From positions 558,001-622,000 of the forward strand of contig NZ_PVTD01000001.1 in assembly GCF_003003255.1 (NCBI RefSeq): a DNA stretch of 64,000 nt, in the 5' to 3' direction. A program made the position numbers and the translations under genes. Origin of the DNA: Aliiruegeria haliotis. Its GTDB lineage: Bacteria > Pseudomonadota > Alphaproteobacteria > Rhodobacterales > Rhodobacteraceae. Position 1 is the stretch's first letter; the number at the start of each line of letters is the position of its first letter. A model generated the notes under the pieces. It ran no database searches and was not told where the DNA came from. It was given only the letters and a program-made list of their open reading frames with translations. This document shows positions 16,336 to 24,754 of this stretch, piece after piece.

Positions 16336-17158
16336 CGCGGTGAGCCCTCCGGATGGCGATGGCAGCGCACGCCTTGCCAGCCTCACCCACATGATCGGGC
16401 GGCTGTCGCGTCCGCCGGACCCCGGTTCATCGCCCGGTCTGCGATCGCTTCCCGGCGGTGCTGGTGCGCTCCTAGACGAGGTCGACGCAACGGTCATGGC
16501 CCGTCGCCTGTTGATCCGCAACCAGAGTGGCAACGAACTGGCGCTGGAGGTGCGCGGGCGACGTCTGCTCTGGGCGGATATCGCGGGACTCCCCGAAGGC
16601 CGGGCGGATGCGCTGGGCGCAGGCCGTGGGACGCTGACCTATGCAGGGGCAGGGGACCTCGAAGCCTTCGCGGCGGCACTCGCGGCGTTTTGCACCGATG
16701 GCGGGATGACCGTGCGCGCAACGCCGCCGGTGCGGGAGTCCAGCCTGGAGGAAACCGGCGTCTCTGTTGCGACGCTCCGCCATGCCCTTGCGGGGATCCA
16801 GACTCAATTTGACGACACCCCGACATTGGAAGGGCCGCTGCTTCAGGTCTTTCTCGAACGTTGCGCACCGCTGGTGCGGGCCTGGGTAGCGCGTCCGGCT
16901 GGTGGTTCCGTGACCGGCGACGGTGCGGAGGATATCCTGCCCGGGCTCGGGGACATCCTGATTTCGGCGGAAGATGTCCTGCCAATCGCACAGCCGGGGC
17001 CCCATGCAATCATCCTGCAAACCGCAGGCGGCGATGCGTTGGGGGTGTTTGCCGACAACGACGACCGCCTCGCCATGGTGCTCGACGCCGACGATCAGGA
17101 GGCGGTCCTGTCTCGATGGTCTGGCTGTCTTGCGATGTGTGGCACAGGCTCCACGTGA
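16328..17158 (+). CDS. Protein of unknown function ending the kinase-GTPase operon
   Basis: 276 residues, not recognised. No signal peptide or membrane segment. N-terminal 45 residues are Pro/Gly/Ser-rich; then two alpha/beta-looking parts, one with MARRLLIRNQSGNELALEV, one with HAIILQTAGGDALGVFADNDDRLAMVLD. The second resembles the short strand pattern of roadblock-type domains, but this is weak. Start chosen at the ATG overlapping the previous stop by 8 nt, which implies translational coupling. Last gene of the run; a hairpin follows at 17253. Confidence 0.6.
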   Translation: MSDAVSPPDGDGSARLASLTHMIGRLSRPPDPGSSPGLRSLPGGAGALLDEVDATVMARRLLIRNQSGNELALEVRGRRLLWADIAGLPEGRADALGAGRGTLTYAGAGDLEAFAAALAAFCTDGGMTVRATPPVRESSLEETGVSVATLRHALAGIQTQFDDTPTLEGPLLQVFLERCAPLVRAWVARPAGGSVTGDGAEDILPGLGDILISAEDVLPIAQPGPHAIILQTAGGDALGVFADNDDRLAMVLDADDQEAVLSRWSGCLAMCGTGST

Positions 17159-17476
17159 ACCACACCCAGAGCCAATGGAACGCACCAGCGTGGCGGTTTT
17201 GGATGACCTGACCTAGCTTCCACAACCACGATTGGTGGCGAACAGTACCTGCGCGACCGTTCGGAGCGGTCGCAAAGAACGAACACGTGGCAGGGCAGCG
17301 GGCGTGTCCGAACAGGGCCGCCACACTGGGACAGCTCTCTCGCGACCGCATCGTAGCAACCACCCGTTCTTTCAGTCATCCGAACGGGCCTTTGCTATCC
17401 ATGCCGGTCGCCTTCACCAGTTCGGAGTCTGGATCGCAATCCAACCCCAATTCGATTCAGAAAAACCTGACCCGAT
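17159..17476. other. Non-coding gap after the GTPase operon
   Basis: 318 bases between convergent genes. It contains one perfect 7-bp hairpin (17253-17273). I see no real ORF or RNA gene. Confidence 0.5.
17253..17273. terminator. Possible terminator hairpin between convergent genes
   Basis: GCGACCG and CGGTCGC form a perfect 7-bp stem with a 7-base loop, downstream of the GTPase operon and of the bkd-linked regulator gene. No T-run in either direction, so termination strength is uncertain. Confidence 0.4.
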
Positions 17477-17944
17477 CTAGCTGGAAGCCGCGGGAAGCCG
17501 GTTGCGCCACACGAACTGGCGCAGTGCAAACCGGGACCTGACTGAACGTATCCCTGGGATCCGCGTCAGCTTCTCCTGCAAAAAACGTTCGAAGGCGTGC
17601 AGATCCTCGACGACCACCCGCAGCAGGAAATCCTGGCTCCCGGTCATCAGAAACCCTTGTACGACCTCTTCGAATTCCAGAACCCGGCGTTCGAACAGGG
17701 CAAGGCCCTCGGCCTCCTGCCGTTCCAGTTCGACCGATACGAAGGCGGTGATCGGGTAGCCCGCCTGCTCTGCGTCGATGACGGCGGCGTAGCGCGCGAT
17801 CACGCCAGTTTTCTCCAGCCGCGCGATACGCTTTCGGCAGGGCGTGGGGGACAGCCCGACCTGTTCTGCCAGTTCAACGACGGGTATGCGGCCGTTCTTC
17901 AACAGGACATCAAGGATGCGGCGGTCAATCGAATCGATAGTCAT
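17477..17944 (-). CDS. bkdR: Lrp/AsnC-family regulator of branched-chain 2-oxoacid degradation
   Basis: 155 residues: N-terminal winged helix ([45 protein letters not shown]) and C-terminal RAM ligand domain (GSQDFLLRVVVEDLHAFERFLQ). It is divergent from the branched-chain 2-oxoacid dehydrogenase operon, the usual place of BkdR-type activators that sense branched-chain amino acids. AGGTAGG precedes the ATG. A 13-base dyad in the shared intergenic region is a candidate site. Symbol inferred from context. Confidence 0.85.
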   Translation of the reverse strand: MTIDSIDRRILDVLLKNGRIPVVELAEQVGLSPTPCRKRIARLEKTGVIARYAAVIDAEQAGYPITAFVSVELERQEAEGLALFERRVLEFEEVVQGFLMTGSQDFLLRVVVEDLHAFERFLQEKLTRIPGIRSVRSRFALRQFVWRNRLPAASS

Positions 17945-17969
17945 TTTGCCTACCTTTGATCGTATCTGG

Positions 17970-17982
17970 GGCGATTATCGCC
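17970..17982. promoter_or_regulatory. Dyad GGCGAT-T-ATCGCC in the bkdR/bkd intergenic region
   Basis: A perfect 6-bp inverted repeat around one central base lies 26 bases before bkdR and 88 before the E1alpha start. Lrp-type regulators bind short dyads in such regions; binding here is inference. Confidence 0.35.
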
Positions 17983-18070
17983 AAGGCTGGACTATATTGA
18001 AAGGAACTTTGGCAACAACCGCTCCGCCCCCGCCGCTACCATCGACACAGAGGCCAATGCGGAGGTGAAG

Positions 18071-19309
18071 ATGCAGGACAGACAGGGCGGCAGGCTCACG
18101 ATACCCGAACCGGACTTCCGGCCGGGGGATGAGCCGGACTATACCAATGTGAAGGTCCCGGAGGCCGGCGCCGTGACCCTTCCGCCGCTCGACGTGGAGC
18201 CGCGCCTGCTGCGCAACCACGCTTTTTCCATCATTCGGATCCTGCGCCGCGACGGCGAAGCGGTCGGTCCCTGGGCCAGCCTGCTGTCGGACGAAGATCT
18301 GGTGGCGGGGCTCAAGCAGATGATGACCCTGCGCAGTCTCGATGCCCGGATGGTGGCCGCGCAAAGGCAGGGAAAGACGTCCTTCTATGTGCCGCAACTG
18401 GGCGAGGAAGCGGTCACGACTGCGTTCCAGCGTGCGCTGAGCAAGGGTGACATGAACTTCCCCACCTACCGGAACGCCGGATTGCTGGTGGCACAGGACT
18501 ACCCGCTGGAGATGATGATGAACCAGATCTTCTCCAATGAGCAGGATCCGCTCGCCGGGCGCCAGATGCCGGTCCTCTATTCCGCGCGGGACTACGGCTT
18601 CTTCACCGTGTCGGGGAACTTGGGCACCCAGTTCGTGCAAGCCGTCGGCTGGGCCATGGCCGCGGCCATCGATGGCTCCGATGCGATTGCCGCCGGCTGG
18701 ATCGGCGACGGCTCGACCGCAGAATCCGATTTCCACTCGGCGATGGTCTTTGCCTCGACCTACAAGCCGCCGGTGGTGCTCAATATCGTCAACAACCAAT
18801 GGGCAATCTCGACCTTCCAGGGCATCGCGAAAGGCGATTCCGGCACATTCGCGGCACGAGCGCTGGGGTTCGGGATGGCGGCGCTGCGGGTCGACGGGAA
18901 CGATTTTCTTGCCGTGCACGCGGTGGCGAAATGGGCGGTTCGGCGGGCGCGCGAGGGGCTCGGGCCGACCGTGATCGAGCATGTGACCTATCGCGCGGGG
19001 GGGCATTCGACCTCGGACAACCCCGAGGCTTACCGGCCCCGCGCGGAATCCGATGCATGGCCCCTCGGCGATCCGATCGAACGGCTAAAGCTGCACCTGA
19101 TCCACCGTGGTCTGTGGTCCGAGGAACGCCACGAACAGGCACGGGCAGAGATCCACGACACGGTCGTTGCGGCACAAAAGGCGGCGGAGAAGAACGGCAC
19201 GTTGCATTCCGGCCCGTCGCCGAGGCGGCGTGGCATCTTCGACGGGCTCTATGCCGAAACCCCGTTGCATCTCGAACGGCAGCGGCAGGCGGCGGAGAAA
19301 TGGCTATGA
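18071..19309 (+). CDS. bkdA1: 2-oxoisovalerate dehydrogenase E1 alpha subunit
   Basis: 412 residues; the thiamine-diphosphate-binding alpha chain of branched-chain 2-oxoacid dehydrogenase, which decarboxylates the keto acids of Val, Leu and Ile. Motifs: RQGKTSFYVPQLGEEAV, the ThDP/metal motif GDGSTAESDFHSAM...NIVNNQWAIST, and the phosphorylation-loop-like YRAGGHSTSDNPEAYR. The N-terminal PDYTNVKVPEAG segment is typical of the bacterial enzyme. GGAGGTGAAG sits before ATG 18071; a GTG two codons earlier is less likely. Confidence 0.95.
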   Translation: MQDRQGGRLTIPEPDFRPGDEPDYTNVKVPEAGAVTLPPLDVEPRLLRNHAFSIIRILRRDGEAVGPWASLLSDEDLVAGLKQMMTLRSLDARMVAAQRQGKTSFYVPQLGEEAVTTAFQRALSKGDMNFPTYRNAGLLVAQDYPLEMMMNQIFSNEQDPLAGRQMPVLYSARDYGFFTVSGNLGTQFVQAVGWAMAAAIDGSDAIAAGWIGDGSTAESDFHSAMVFASTYKPPVVLNIVNNQWAISTFQGIAKGDSGTFAARALGFGMAALRVDGNDFLAVHAVAKWAVRRAREGLGPTVIEHVTYRAGGHSTSDNPEAYRPRAESDAWPLGDPIERLKLHLIHRGLWSEERHEQARAEIHDTVVAAQKAAEKNGTLHSGPSPRRRGIFDGLYAETPLHLERQRQAAEKWL

Positions 19310-20319
19310 GCGACATGTCGATGGTAGAGGCGATCCGCGACGCGCTCGACGTCATGATGGAGCGCGACCACCGTGTCATCGTCTACGGCGAGGACGTCGG
19401 CTATTTCGGCGGCGTTTTTCGCTGCACGCAAGGGTTGCAGGAGAAACACGGACGCGAGCGCTGTTTCGATGCGCCGATCTCGGAAAGCGGCATTGTCGGC
19501 ACGGCGATCGGCATGGCGGCCTACGGGCTTCGACCCTGCGTGGAGATCCAGTTCGCCGACTACATGTACCCGGCCTACGATCAGATCACGCAGGAGGCCA
19601 GCCGCATCCGCTATCGTTCCAATGGCGACTTTACCTGCCCGCTGGTGATCCGGATGCCCACGGGCGGCGGGATCTTCGGCGGAGAGACCCACAGCCAGAG
19701 CCCGGAGGCGCTGTTCACCCATGTGTCGGGGCTGAAAACCGTGCTGCCCTCGACCCCGTATGACGCCAAGGGGATGCTGATCGCCGCGCTGGAGGACCCG
19801 GACCCGGTGATCTTCCTGGAGCCCAAGCGCCTCTATCACGGACCCTTCGATGGCCACCACGAACGCGAGGCCGTGTCGTGGAAGGGACACCCGCTGGGCG
19901 ATGTGCCGGAGGGATATTACACGATCCCGCTTGGCAAGGCCGCGATCCGCCGGGAGGGGGCGGATGTCACGGTGCTATGCTACGGCACCATGGTTCACGT
20001 TGCCCTTGCCGCGGCGGAGGAACAGCAGGTCGACGCGGAGATAATCGATCTGCGCAGCCTGCTTCCGCTCGATCTGGAGACGATCGAGGCCTCGGTGCAG
20101 AAAACCGGGCGCTGTGTGATTGCGCATGAGGCCACCCTGACCAGCGGCTTCGGTGCCGAACTCTCGGCCCGCGTGCAGGAAAGCTGCTTCTGGCACCTCG
20201 AAGCGCCCATCCGGCGGGTCGCGGGCTGGGACGTGCCGTATCCGCATGCGCAGGAATGGTTCTATTTCCCCGGCCCGGAGCGCGTTGGCCGGGCGTTGCG
20301 CGAAACGGTGGAGGTCTGA
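19306..20319 (+). CDS. bkdA2: 2-oxoisovalerate dehydrogenase E1 beta subunit
   Basis: 337 residues; pairs with the alpha subunit to form the E1 active site. Typical transketolase-like stretches: VIVYGEDVGYFGGVFR, CFDAPISESGIVGTAIGMAAYG, EIQFADYMYPAYDQI and, C-terminal, EATLTSGFGAELSARVQE. The ATG overlaps the E1alpha stop as ATGA. A longer in-frame reading exists far upstream but lies inside the alpha gene and is discarded. Confidence 0.95.
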   Translation: MSDMSMVEAIRDALDVMMERDHRVIVYGEDVGYFGGVFRCTQGLQEKHGRERCFDAPISESGIVGTAIGMAAYGLRPCVEIQFADYMYPAYDQITQEASRIRYRSNGDFTCPLVIRMPTGGGIFGGETHSQSPEALFTHVSGLKTVLPSTPYDAKGMLIAALEDPDPVIFLEPKRLYHGPFDGHHEREAVSWKGHPLGDVPEGYYTIPLGKAAIRREGADVTVLCYGTMVHVALAAAEEQQVDAEIIDLRSLLPLDLETIEASVQKTGRCVIAHEATLTSGFGAELSARVQESCFWHLEAPIRRVAGWDVPYPHAQEWFYFPGPERVGRALRETVEV

Positions 20320-20320
20320 C

Positions 20321-21553
20321 GTGGTGGAACGGGTCATCAAGTTGCCGGACATCGGCGAAGGCATCACGGAGGCCGAGATTTCCGAATGGGAAGTCGAGGT
20401 CGGGGAGTGGATCAGCGAGGACGACATCGTCGGAACCGTGCTGACCGACAAGGCAGCCGTCGAGATCCCGTCCAGCGCCTCGGGCAAGGTCCTCTGGCGG
20501 GCAGGGGAGCCGGGTGACGTGCTTCCGATCGGCGCGCCGCTGGTGAAGATCGATGTGGTCGACGAGACGGAGGCCGACACGCTAGGGCCGGAGACCGGGC
20601 GCGCGGAGGCCCCGGTGGAGGCCGAAGATACCGCCGCGCCGGAGCCGCCCGACACCGACGACAAACCCCAGCCGCCAAAGGTGGTTCGCAATGGTGCGGG
20701 CAAGGCGCTTGCCGCACCGGCCGTGCGCCACAGGGCTGCGGCCCTTGGCATCGACCTGTCGCAGGTTGACGGAACCGGTCCGGAGGGGCGGGTGACGCAT
20801 GCCGACCTCGACGCACGTCTCGCCACGGGTGGCGGCAGCGCACCGCTCGTACAAGGCGACGGCGTGACCGAGGTGAAGATCATCGGCCTGCGTCGCAAGA
20901 TCGCCGAGCAGATGACCCGCGCCCATGCGCGCATCCCGCAGATCACCATCGTCGAGGAAGTCGACGTGACCGAACTGGAGCGGTTGCGCATGGCGATGAA
21001 CGCTGACCGCACGGAAGCGCAGCCGAAACTGACACTCCTGCCGTTCCTTATGCGTGCCGCGGTCGTTGCGCGGCAGGTCGCGCCGCAGGTGAATGCACGC
21101 TACGACGACGAGACGGGGACGCTTTGGCAGCATGACGCCGTGCACTTCGGCATCGCGATCCAGACCGGACAGGGTCTCATGGTGCCGGTGCTGCGGCACG
21201 CCGAGGCGCTCACGCTGCGGGATGCGGCGTCCGGGATCGTCCGGCTCGCCGAGGCGGCGCGCGCGGGCACCCTCACGCGGGAGGAGCTGTCCGGCAGCAC
21301 CATTACCATCACCTCACTCGGCCCGCTCGGCGCTGTCGCAACAACACCCATCGTCAACCACCCGGAGGTGGCCATCCTCGGCGTCAACCGCAAGCAGATC
21401 CGGCCGCACTGGGACGGTCGGGCCTTCGTGCCGCGCGACATGATGAACCTCTCCGCGAGTTTCGATCACCGGATCGTCGACGGTTGGGACGCGGCGCAGT
21501 TCATTGCCCGCCTGAAGTCTCTCCTTGAAACCCCTGCCTTGCTCTTTGCCTGA
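20321..21553 (+). CDS. bkdB: Branched-chain 2-oxoacid dehydrogenase E2 (lipoamide acyltransferase)
   Basis: 410 residues. One N-terminal lipoyl domain (KLPDIGEGITEAEI, lipoyl lysine in TDKAAVEIPS), an Ala/Pro linker, a peripheral-subunit-binding domain (AAPAVRHRAAALGIDLSQVDGTGPEGRVTHADL) and the catalytic domain with the active-site SFDHRIVDGWDAA. Starts with GTG one base after the E1beta stop, preceded by GGAGGT. No E3 gene follows in this operon, so lipoamide dehydrogenase must come from elsewhere. Confidence 0.95.
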   Translation: MVERVIKLPDIGEGITEAEISEWEVEVGEWISEDDIVGTVLTDKAAVEIPSSASGKVLWRAGEPGDVLPIGAPLVKIDVVDETEADTLGPETGRAEAPVEAEDTAAPEPPDTDDKPQPPKVVRNGAGKALAAPAVRHRAAALGIDLSQVDGTGPEGRVTHADLDARLATGGGSAPLVQGDGVTEVKIIGLRRKIAEQMTRAHARIPQITIVEEVDVTELERLRMAMNADRTEAQPKLTLLPFLMRAAVVARQVAPQVNARYDDETGTLWQHDAVHFGIAIQTGQGLMVPVLRHAEALTLRDAASGIVRLAEAARAGTLTREELSGSTITITSLGPLGAVATTPIVNHPEVAILGVNRKQIRPHWDGRAFVPRDMMNLSASFDHRIVDGWDAAQFIARLKSLLETPALLFA

Positions 21554-21587
21554 GCCCGCACCACCCGCAGACCCTATGGAGCCGCAG

Positions 21588-22670
21588 ATGCACATTGAGG
21601 AAATCGCCACCCAAACCCATGAAAGGGTTCTGTTCTGTACCGATGAAGGATCGGGCTTGAGGTCGATCGTCGCGGTGCATGACACCACCCTTGGCCCCGC
21701 CCTGGGAGGCTGCCGCATGTGGGCATACGACAGCATTCAGGAGGCCGTGTCGGATGCGCTGCGCCTGTCCGCTGGCATGACCGCCAAGGCGGCCCTCGCC
21801 GGAGTGCCATTTGGTGGTGGCAAGGCGGTGATCCTCGGGGATCCCCGGCACGACAAGACCCCGGAGAAGCTGCGCGCTTTCGGCCGGTTCATTGACACGC
21901 TGAAGGGGGCCTACACGACCGGCGAGGACGTCGGTATGACGCCTGCGGACATGGCCATCGTTGCGCAGGAGACGGCGCATGTCTCGGGTCTGGACAGCGG
22001 TGAGTTCGCAAGCGGCGATCCGTCACCGGTCACGGCGGAAGGGGTCTTTCGTTGCATGAAACTGGCCGCTGCGCAGGCGTTCGGGTCCGGTGATCTTGCG
22101 GGCCGGACTGTCGCCATACAGGGGCTTGGTCATGTCGGCATGAGCCTGGCAGAAAGGGTTCACACGGCGGGTGGTTCGGTTGTCGCTGCCGATGTGAACC
22201 GCGCCGCGACGGAACAGGCCGCACAGGCGCTTGGTGCCACGATCCTGCCGCCGCAGGCACTGCTTGAGGCGGAGGCCGATATCCTTGCGCCCTGTGCCCT
22301 TGGTGGCGTGCTGAGCCGCGAAACCATCCCGACCCTGCGCGCCCGGATTGTCTGCGGCGCGGCAAACAACCAACTCGCCGAGCCGCGGTGTGCCGAAGCG
22401 TTGCAGGACCGTGGCATCCTGTATTGCCCGGATTTCGTCGTGAACGCCGGCGGGTTGATCAGCGTCGCGCGGGAGGCGCTCAGGATCCGGCCCGATGACT
22501 GGGTGGAAACGCATCTGCGCGCCGCGGTTGCGGGATTTCAGGAACTGCTCCAGTGCGCGGAGGAACAGCACTGCCCACCGCTCAAGGTGGCCAATGACAA
22601 GGTTGCGGAGATCCTCGCCACGGCCCGGCACAGCGCCTTCGATCAATCTGGCAGGGCTAACGAAGTCTGA
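21588..22670 (+). CDS. ldh: Leucine/valine-type amino acid dehydrogenase
   Basis: 360 residues, Glu/Leu/Phe/Val dehydrogenase family, which oxidatively deaminates branched-chain amino acids to the 2-oxo acids used by the upstream complex, with NAD+. Visible: ALGGCRMW, the catalytic lysine segment MTAKAALAGVPFGGGKAVI, GEDVGMTPADM, and the Rossmann motif IQGLGHVGMSLAERV. GGAG before ATG 21588 decides the start; ATG 21576 in frame is the alternative. Leu versus Val preference cannot be decided from sequence. Confidence 0.85.
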   Translation: MHIEEIATQTHERVLFCTDEGSGLRSIVAVHDTTLGPALGGCRMWAYDSIQEAVSDALRLSAGMTAKAALAGVPFGGGKAVILGDPRHDKTPEKLRAFGRFIDTLKGAYTTGEDVGMTPADMAIVAQETAHVSGLDSGEFASGDPSPVTAEGVFRCMKLAAAQAFGSGDLAGRTVAIQGLGHVGMSLAERVHTAGGSVVAADVNRAATEQAAQALGATILPPQALLEAEADILAPCALGGVLSRETIPTLRARIVCGAANNQLAEPRCAEALQDRGILYCPDFVVNAGGLISVAREALRIRPDDWVETHLRAAVAGFQELLQCAEEQHCPPLKVANDKVAEILATARHSAFDQSGRANEV

Positions 22671-23406
22671 CCATGGACGCGAGGGTGCCGGGTTGGGCCG
22701 CTGACGACCTCGGGCTGCGAGGTGCCAGCTTGCTGCCAAGGTCTCGTTTCCGCCAGTATGACCGACTCGGGACTGCCCAACTGCCCGGCGCAGGTTGAGG
22801 GCTGACGTGCCACGACCGGGCAAAGTGATGCGATGGGGCAGGCGCTCCTGCGCGGCACCGACCCCAGTGGCTCGACTATCTGGGAGAGCTTTCCAACGCC
22901 GGCCTCGACTACTCCGCGATGGAACTCATCACGATGTCACCGGGGAGCGGGCCGGCGCAATCTTGAGGGCTTGTGTTTCTACTTGCGACACAACAAGCCG
23001 CGGATTGGTTCGGCACCATGAGCGGGAAGCGTAAGAGCGGCCCGATCCCCGGTGCCGCGGCCCCCGACCGGACACGCTGGCCTTTTGGGGTTCCCGCCCC
23101 CGTTTCCCTTTCCCAACGGCGGGGTCACACGGCCCGAAAAACTGAAACCACCCCGAGGCAATCGAACCGCGTCCGGGCCGCTCGATCATCCCGGATCGGG
23201 AGCAGGGCGCGTGCGCCGAGGGGAGCGGCGATTGCGGTCCCATCCGAAGCCGAGACCGAGAACAGGCCCCCAGTGCTGCAACGGCACACTCTGCTCTTTC
23301 CCTTCCGCCGGACTGGTGGCCAGGGCACTTTGCAACTACTGACACGACAGGGCCATGGACACATGGCTTCAGATTTCGCCGTGGATGCCGACAGAAAGAA
23401 ACCGCA
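22671..23406. other. Long gap without a recognisable gene
   Basis: 736 bases between the amino acid dehydrogenase and fbp. Short ORFs here show no codon-usage or family support. One 45-codon reading without a start (22832-22966, ending ...LITMSPGSGPAQS) may be a gene remnant. The last 100 bases should hold the fbp promoter. Confidence 0.4.
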
Positions 23407-24438
23407 ATGCCTTATGACAGACAAACCCTTCGCCAGTTTCTCCTGCAGCAATACCGGACCCACGGCGTCGAAAAGGACCTCGTCTTCCTGCTGGAGGATA
23501 TCGCGACCGCCTGCCGGGAAATCTCATTCGCAATCCGCAACGGGGCGTTTTTTGGACAGCTTGGCAGTGCCGATACCACGAATGTGCAGGGCGAGACCCA
23601 AAAGGAACTTGATGTCTTCGCCAATGACCAGTTCGTCGGCCATATCCGCAATTGCAGCCGTGTCGCGGCGCTGGTGTCCGAAGAGGTCGAGGAGGTCATC
23701 TGGCTCAAGGACACGGTCGCTGCCGGCGACTACATCGTCTATTTTGACCCCCTGGACGGATCGTCGAACCTCGACGTGAACCTGTCGGTGGGGTCGATCT
23801 TCTCCATTGTCCAGCTTCCGGAAGCCGTAGAGGTGGGCGACGACAAATCGGTCCTGCGACCCGGCACCGAACAGATCTGTGCGGGGTATTCCATCTATGG
23901 CCCGGCAACAACGCTGGTGGTCACACTTGGCCATGGCGTGCATGAGTTCGTGAACCATCTCGGCACCGGGGAGTTCCGGATTGTCTCCGGCAACATGCGC
24001 GTGCCCGAGGACAGCAACGAGTTTTCCATCAATGCGTCGCGGTACGGTGATTGGGACCAGCCGGTTCGCCAGTACATCGAGGAATGCATCGCGGGAGAGA
24101 GCGGGCCACGCTGCAAACGCTTCAACATGCGCTGGAGCGGCTCGATGGTCGTCGACATCCACCGTATCCTCACCCGGGGCGGTGTTTTCCTGTACCCGGT
24201 CGATCAGGCGAACCGTGGTTCAGGCGGCAAGCTGCGCCTGATGTACGAGGCCAATCCCATGGCGCTTCTGATCGAACAGGCCGGCGGTGCGGCCTCCACT
24301 GGAGAGGCGCGGATTCTCGACGTGGTGCCGACGTCAATCCACGAGCGTGCGCCGGTCGTGCTGGGCTCGCGGACGGAGGTTGACCGGATCGAGCAACACC
24401 ACCGCAAGGAGCACGATCCCGCCGTGTCCGACGGCTGA
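23407..24438 (+). CDS. fbp: Class I fructose-1,6-bisphosphatase
   Basis: 343 residues; hydrolyses fructose 1,6-bisphosphate to fructose 6-phosphate in gluconeogenesis or the Calvin cycle. The metal/active-site block YFDPLDGSSNLDVN is intact, as are SEEVEE, the ALLIEQAGG segment and the substrate-binding GRLYS-like region KLRLMYEANPMA. Stands alone here; no Calvin-cycle genes are adjacent, so a gluconeogenic role is the simplest reading. The ATG is preceded by only a weak AGAAAG. Confidence 0.95.
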   Translation: MPYDRQTLRQFLLQQYRTHGVEKDLVFLLEDIATACREISFAIRNGAFFGQLGSADTTNVQGETQKELDVFANDQFVGHIRNCSRVAALVSEEVEEVIWLKDTVAAGDYIVYFDPLDGSSNLDVNLSVGSIFSIVQLPEAVEVGDDKSVLRPGTEQICAGYSIYGPATTLVVTLGHGVHEFVNHLGTGEFRIVSGNMRVPEDSNEFSINASRYGDWDQPVRQYIEECIAGESGPRCKRFNMRWSGSMVVDIHRILTRGGVFLYPVDQANRGSGGKLRLMYEANPMALLIEQAGGAASTGEARILDVVPTSIHERAPVVLGSRTEVDRIEQHHRKEHDPAVSDG

Positions 24439-24754
24439 ACGCAGCCGGGCGGCTGTGCCTTTGCCACGACACTGTTGAAAGTGACGGAAGGCAGAAAGCG
24501 GCGGGATGTTGGATCTGGGCCGAGTGCCCCTTGTGGCGCAACACTTGGTGCGCACAGGTTAAATATTGAAAATCAATATTTTGCCGGTCGTTGCTAAGGG
24601 GGGTCTGCGTGGCGGGGTCTCTGGCCTTTTGAGACTAGCCGAAATGCCACTCGAACCGCGCCGGTCCGGTCGCGATGGAACCCAATGCGCGACAAGGCGG
24701 CCGGTATCTCCACGACACCGGCCGCCTCAGATCCGCGGGCAATCCCCGATAACC
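24439..24754. other. Convergent intergenic region fbp / aldo-keto reductase
   Basis: 316 bases. Contains a small hairpin just after fbp (24441-24456, GCAGCC-GGGC-GGCTGT, followed by CCTTT) and a strong 10-bp hairpin at 24695-24727 after the aldo/keto reductase gene. No ORF of note. Confidence 0.5.
24695..24727 (-). terminator. Terminator-like hairpin after the aldo/keto reductase gene
   Basis: GGCGGCCGGT (24696-24705) and ACCGGCCGCC (24717-24726) form a perfect 10-bp stem, extended by an A-T pair, with an 11-base loop, 28 bases past the stop. Only TTG follows on the minus strand, so termination may be weak. Confidence 0.55.

Noticed and set aside
7967-17158. Type VI secretion locus
   Set aside because: Kinase, FHA and PP2C genes fit T6SS regulation, but no sheath, Hcp, VgrG, ClpV or membrane-complex gene is present.
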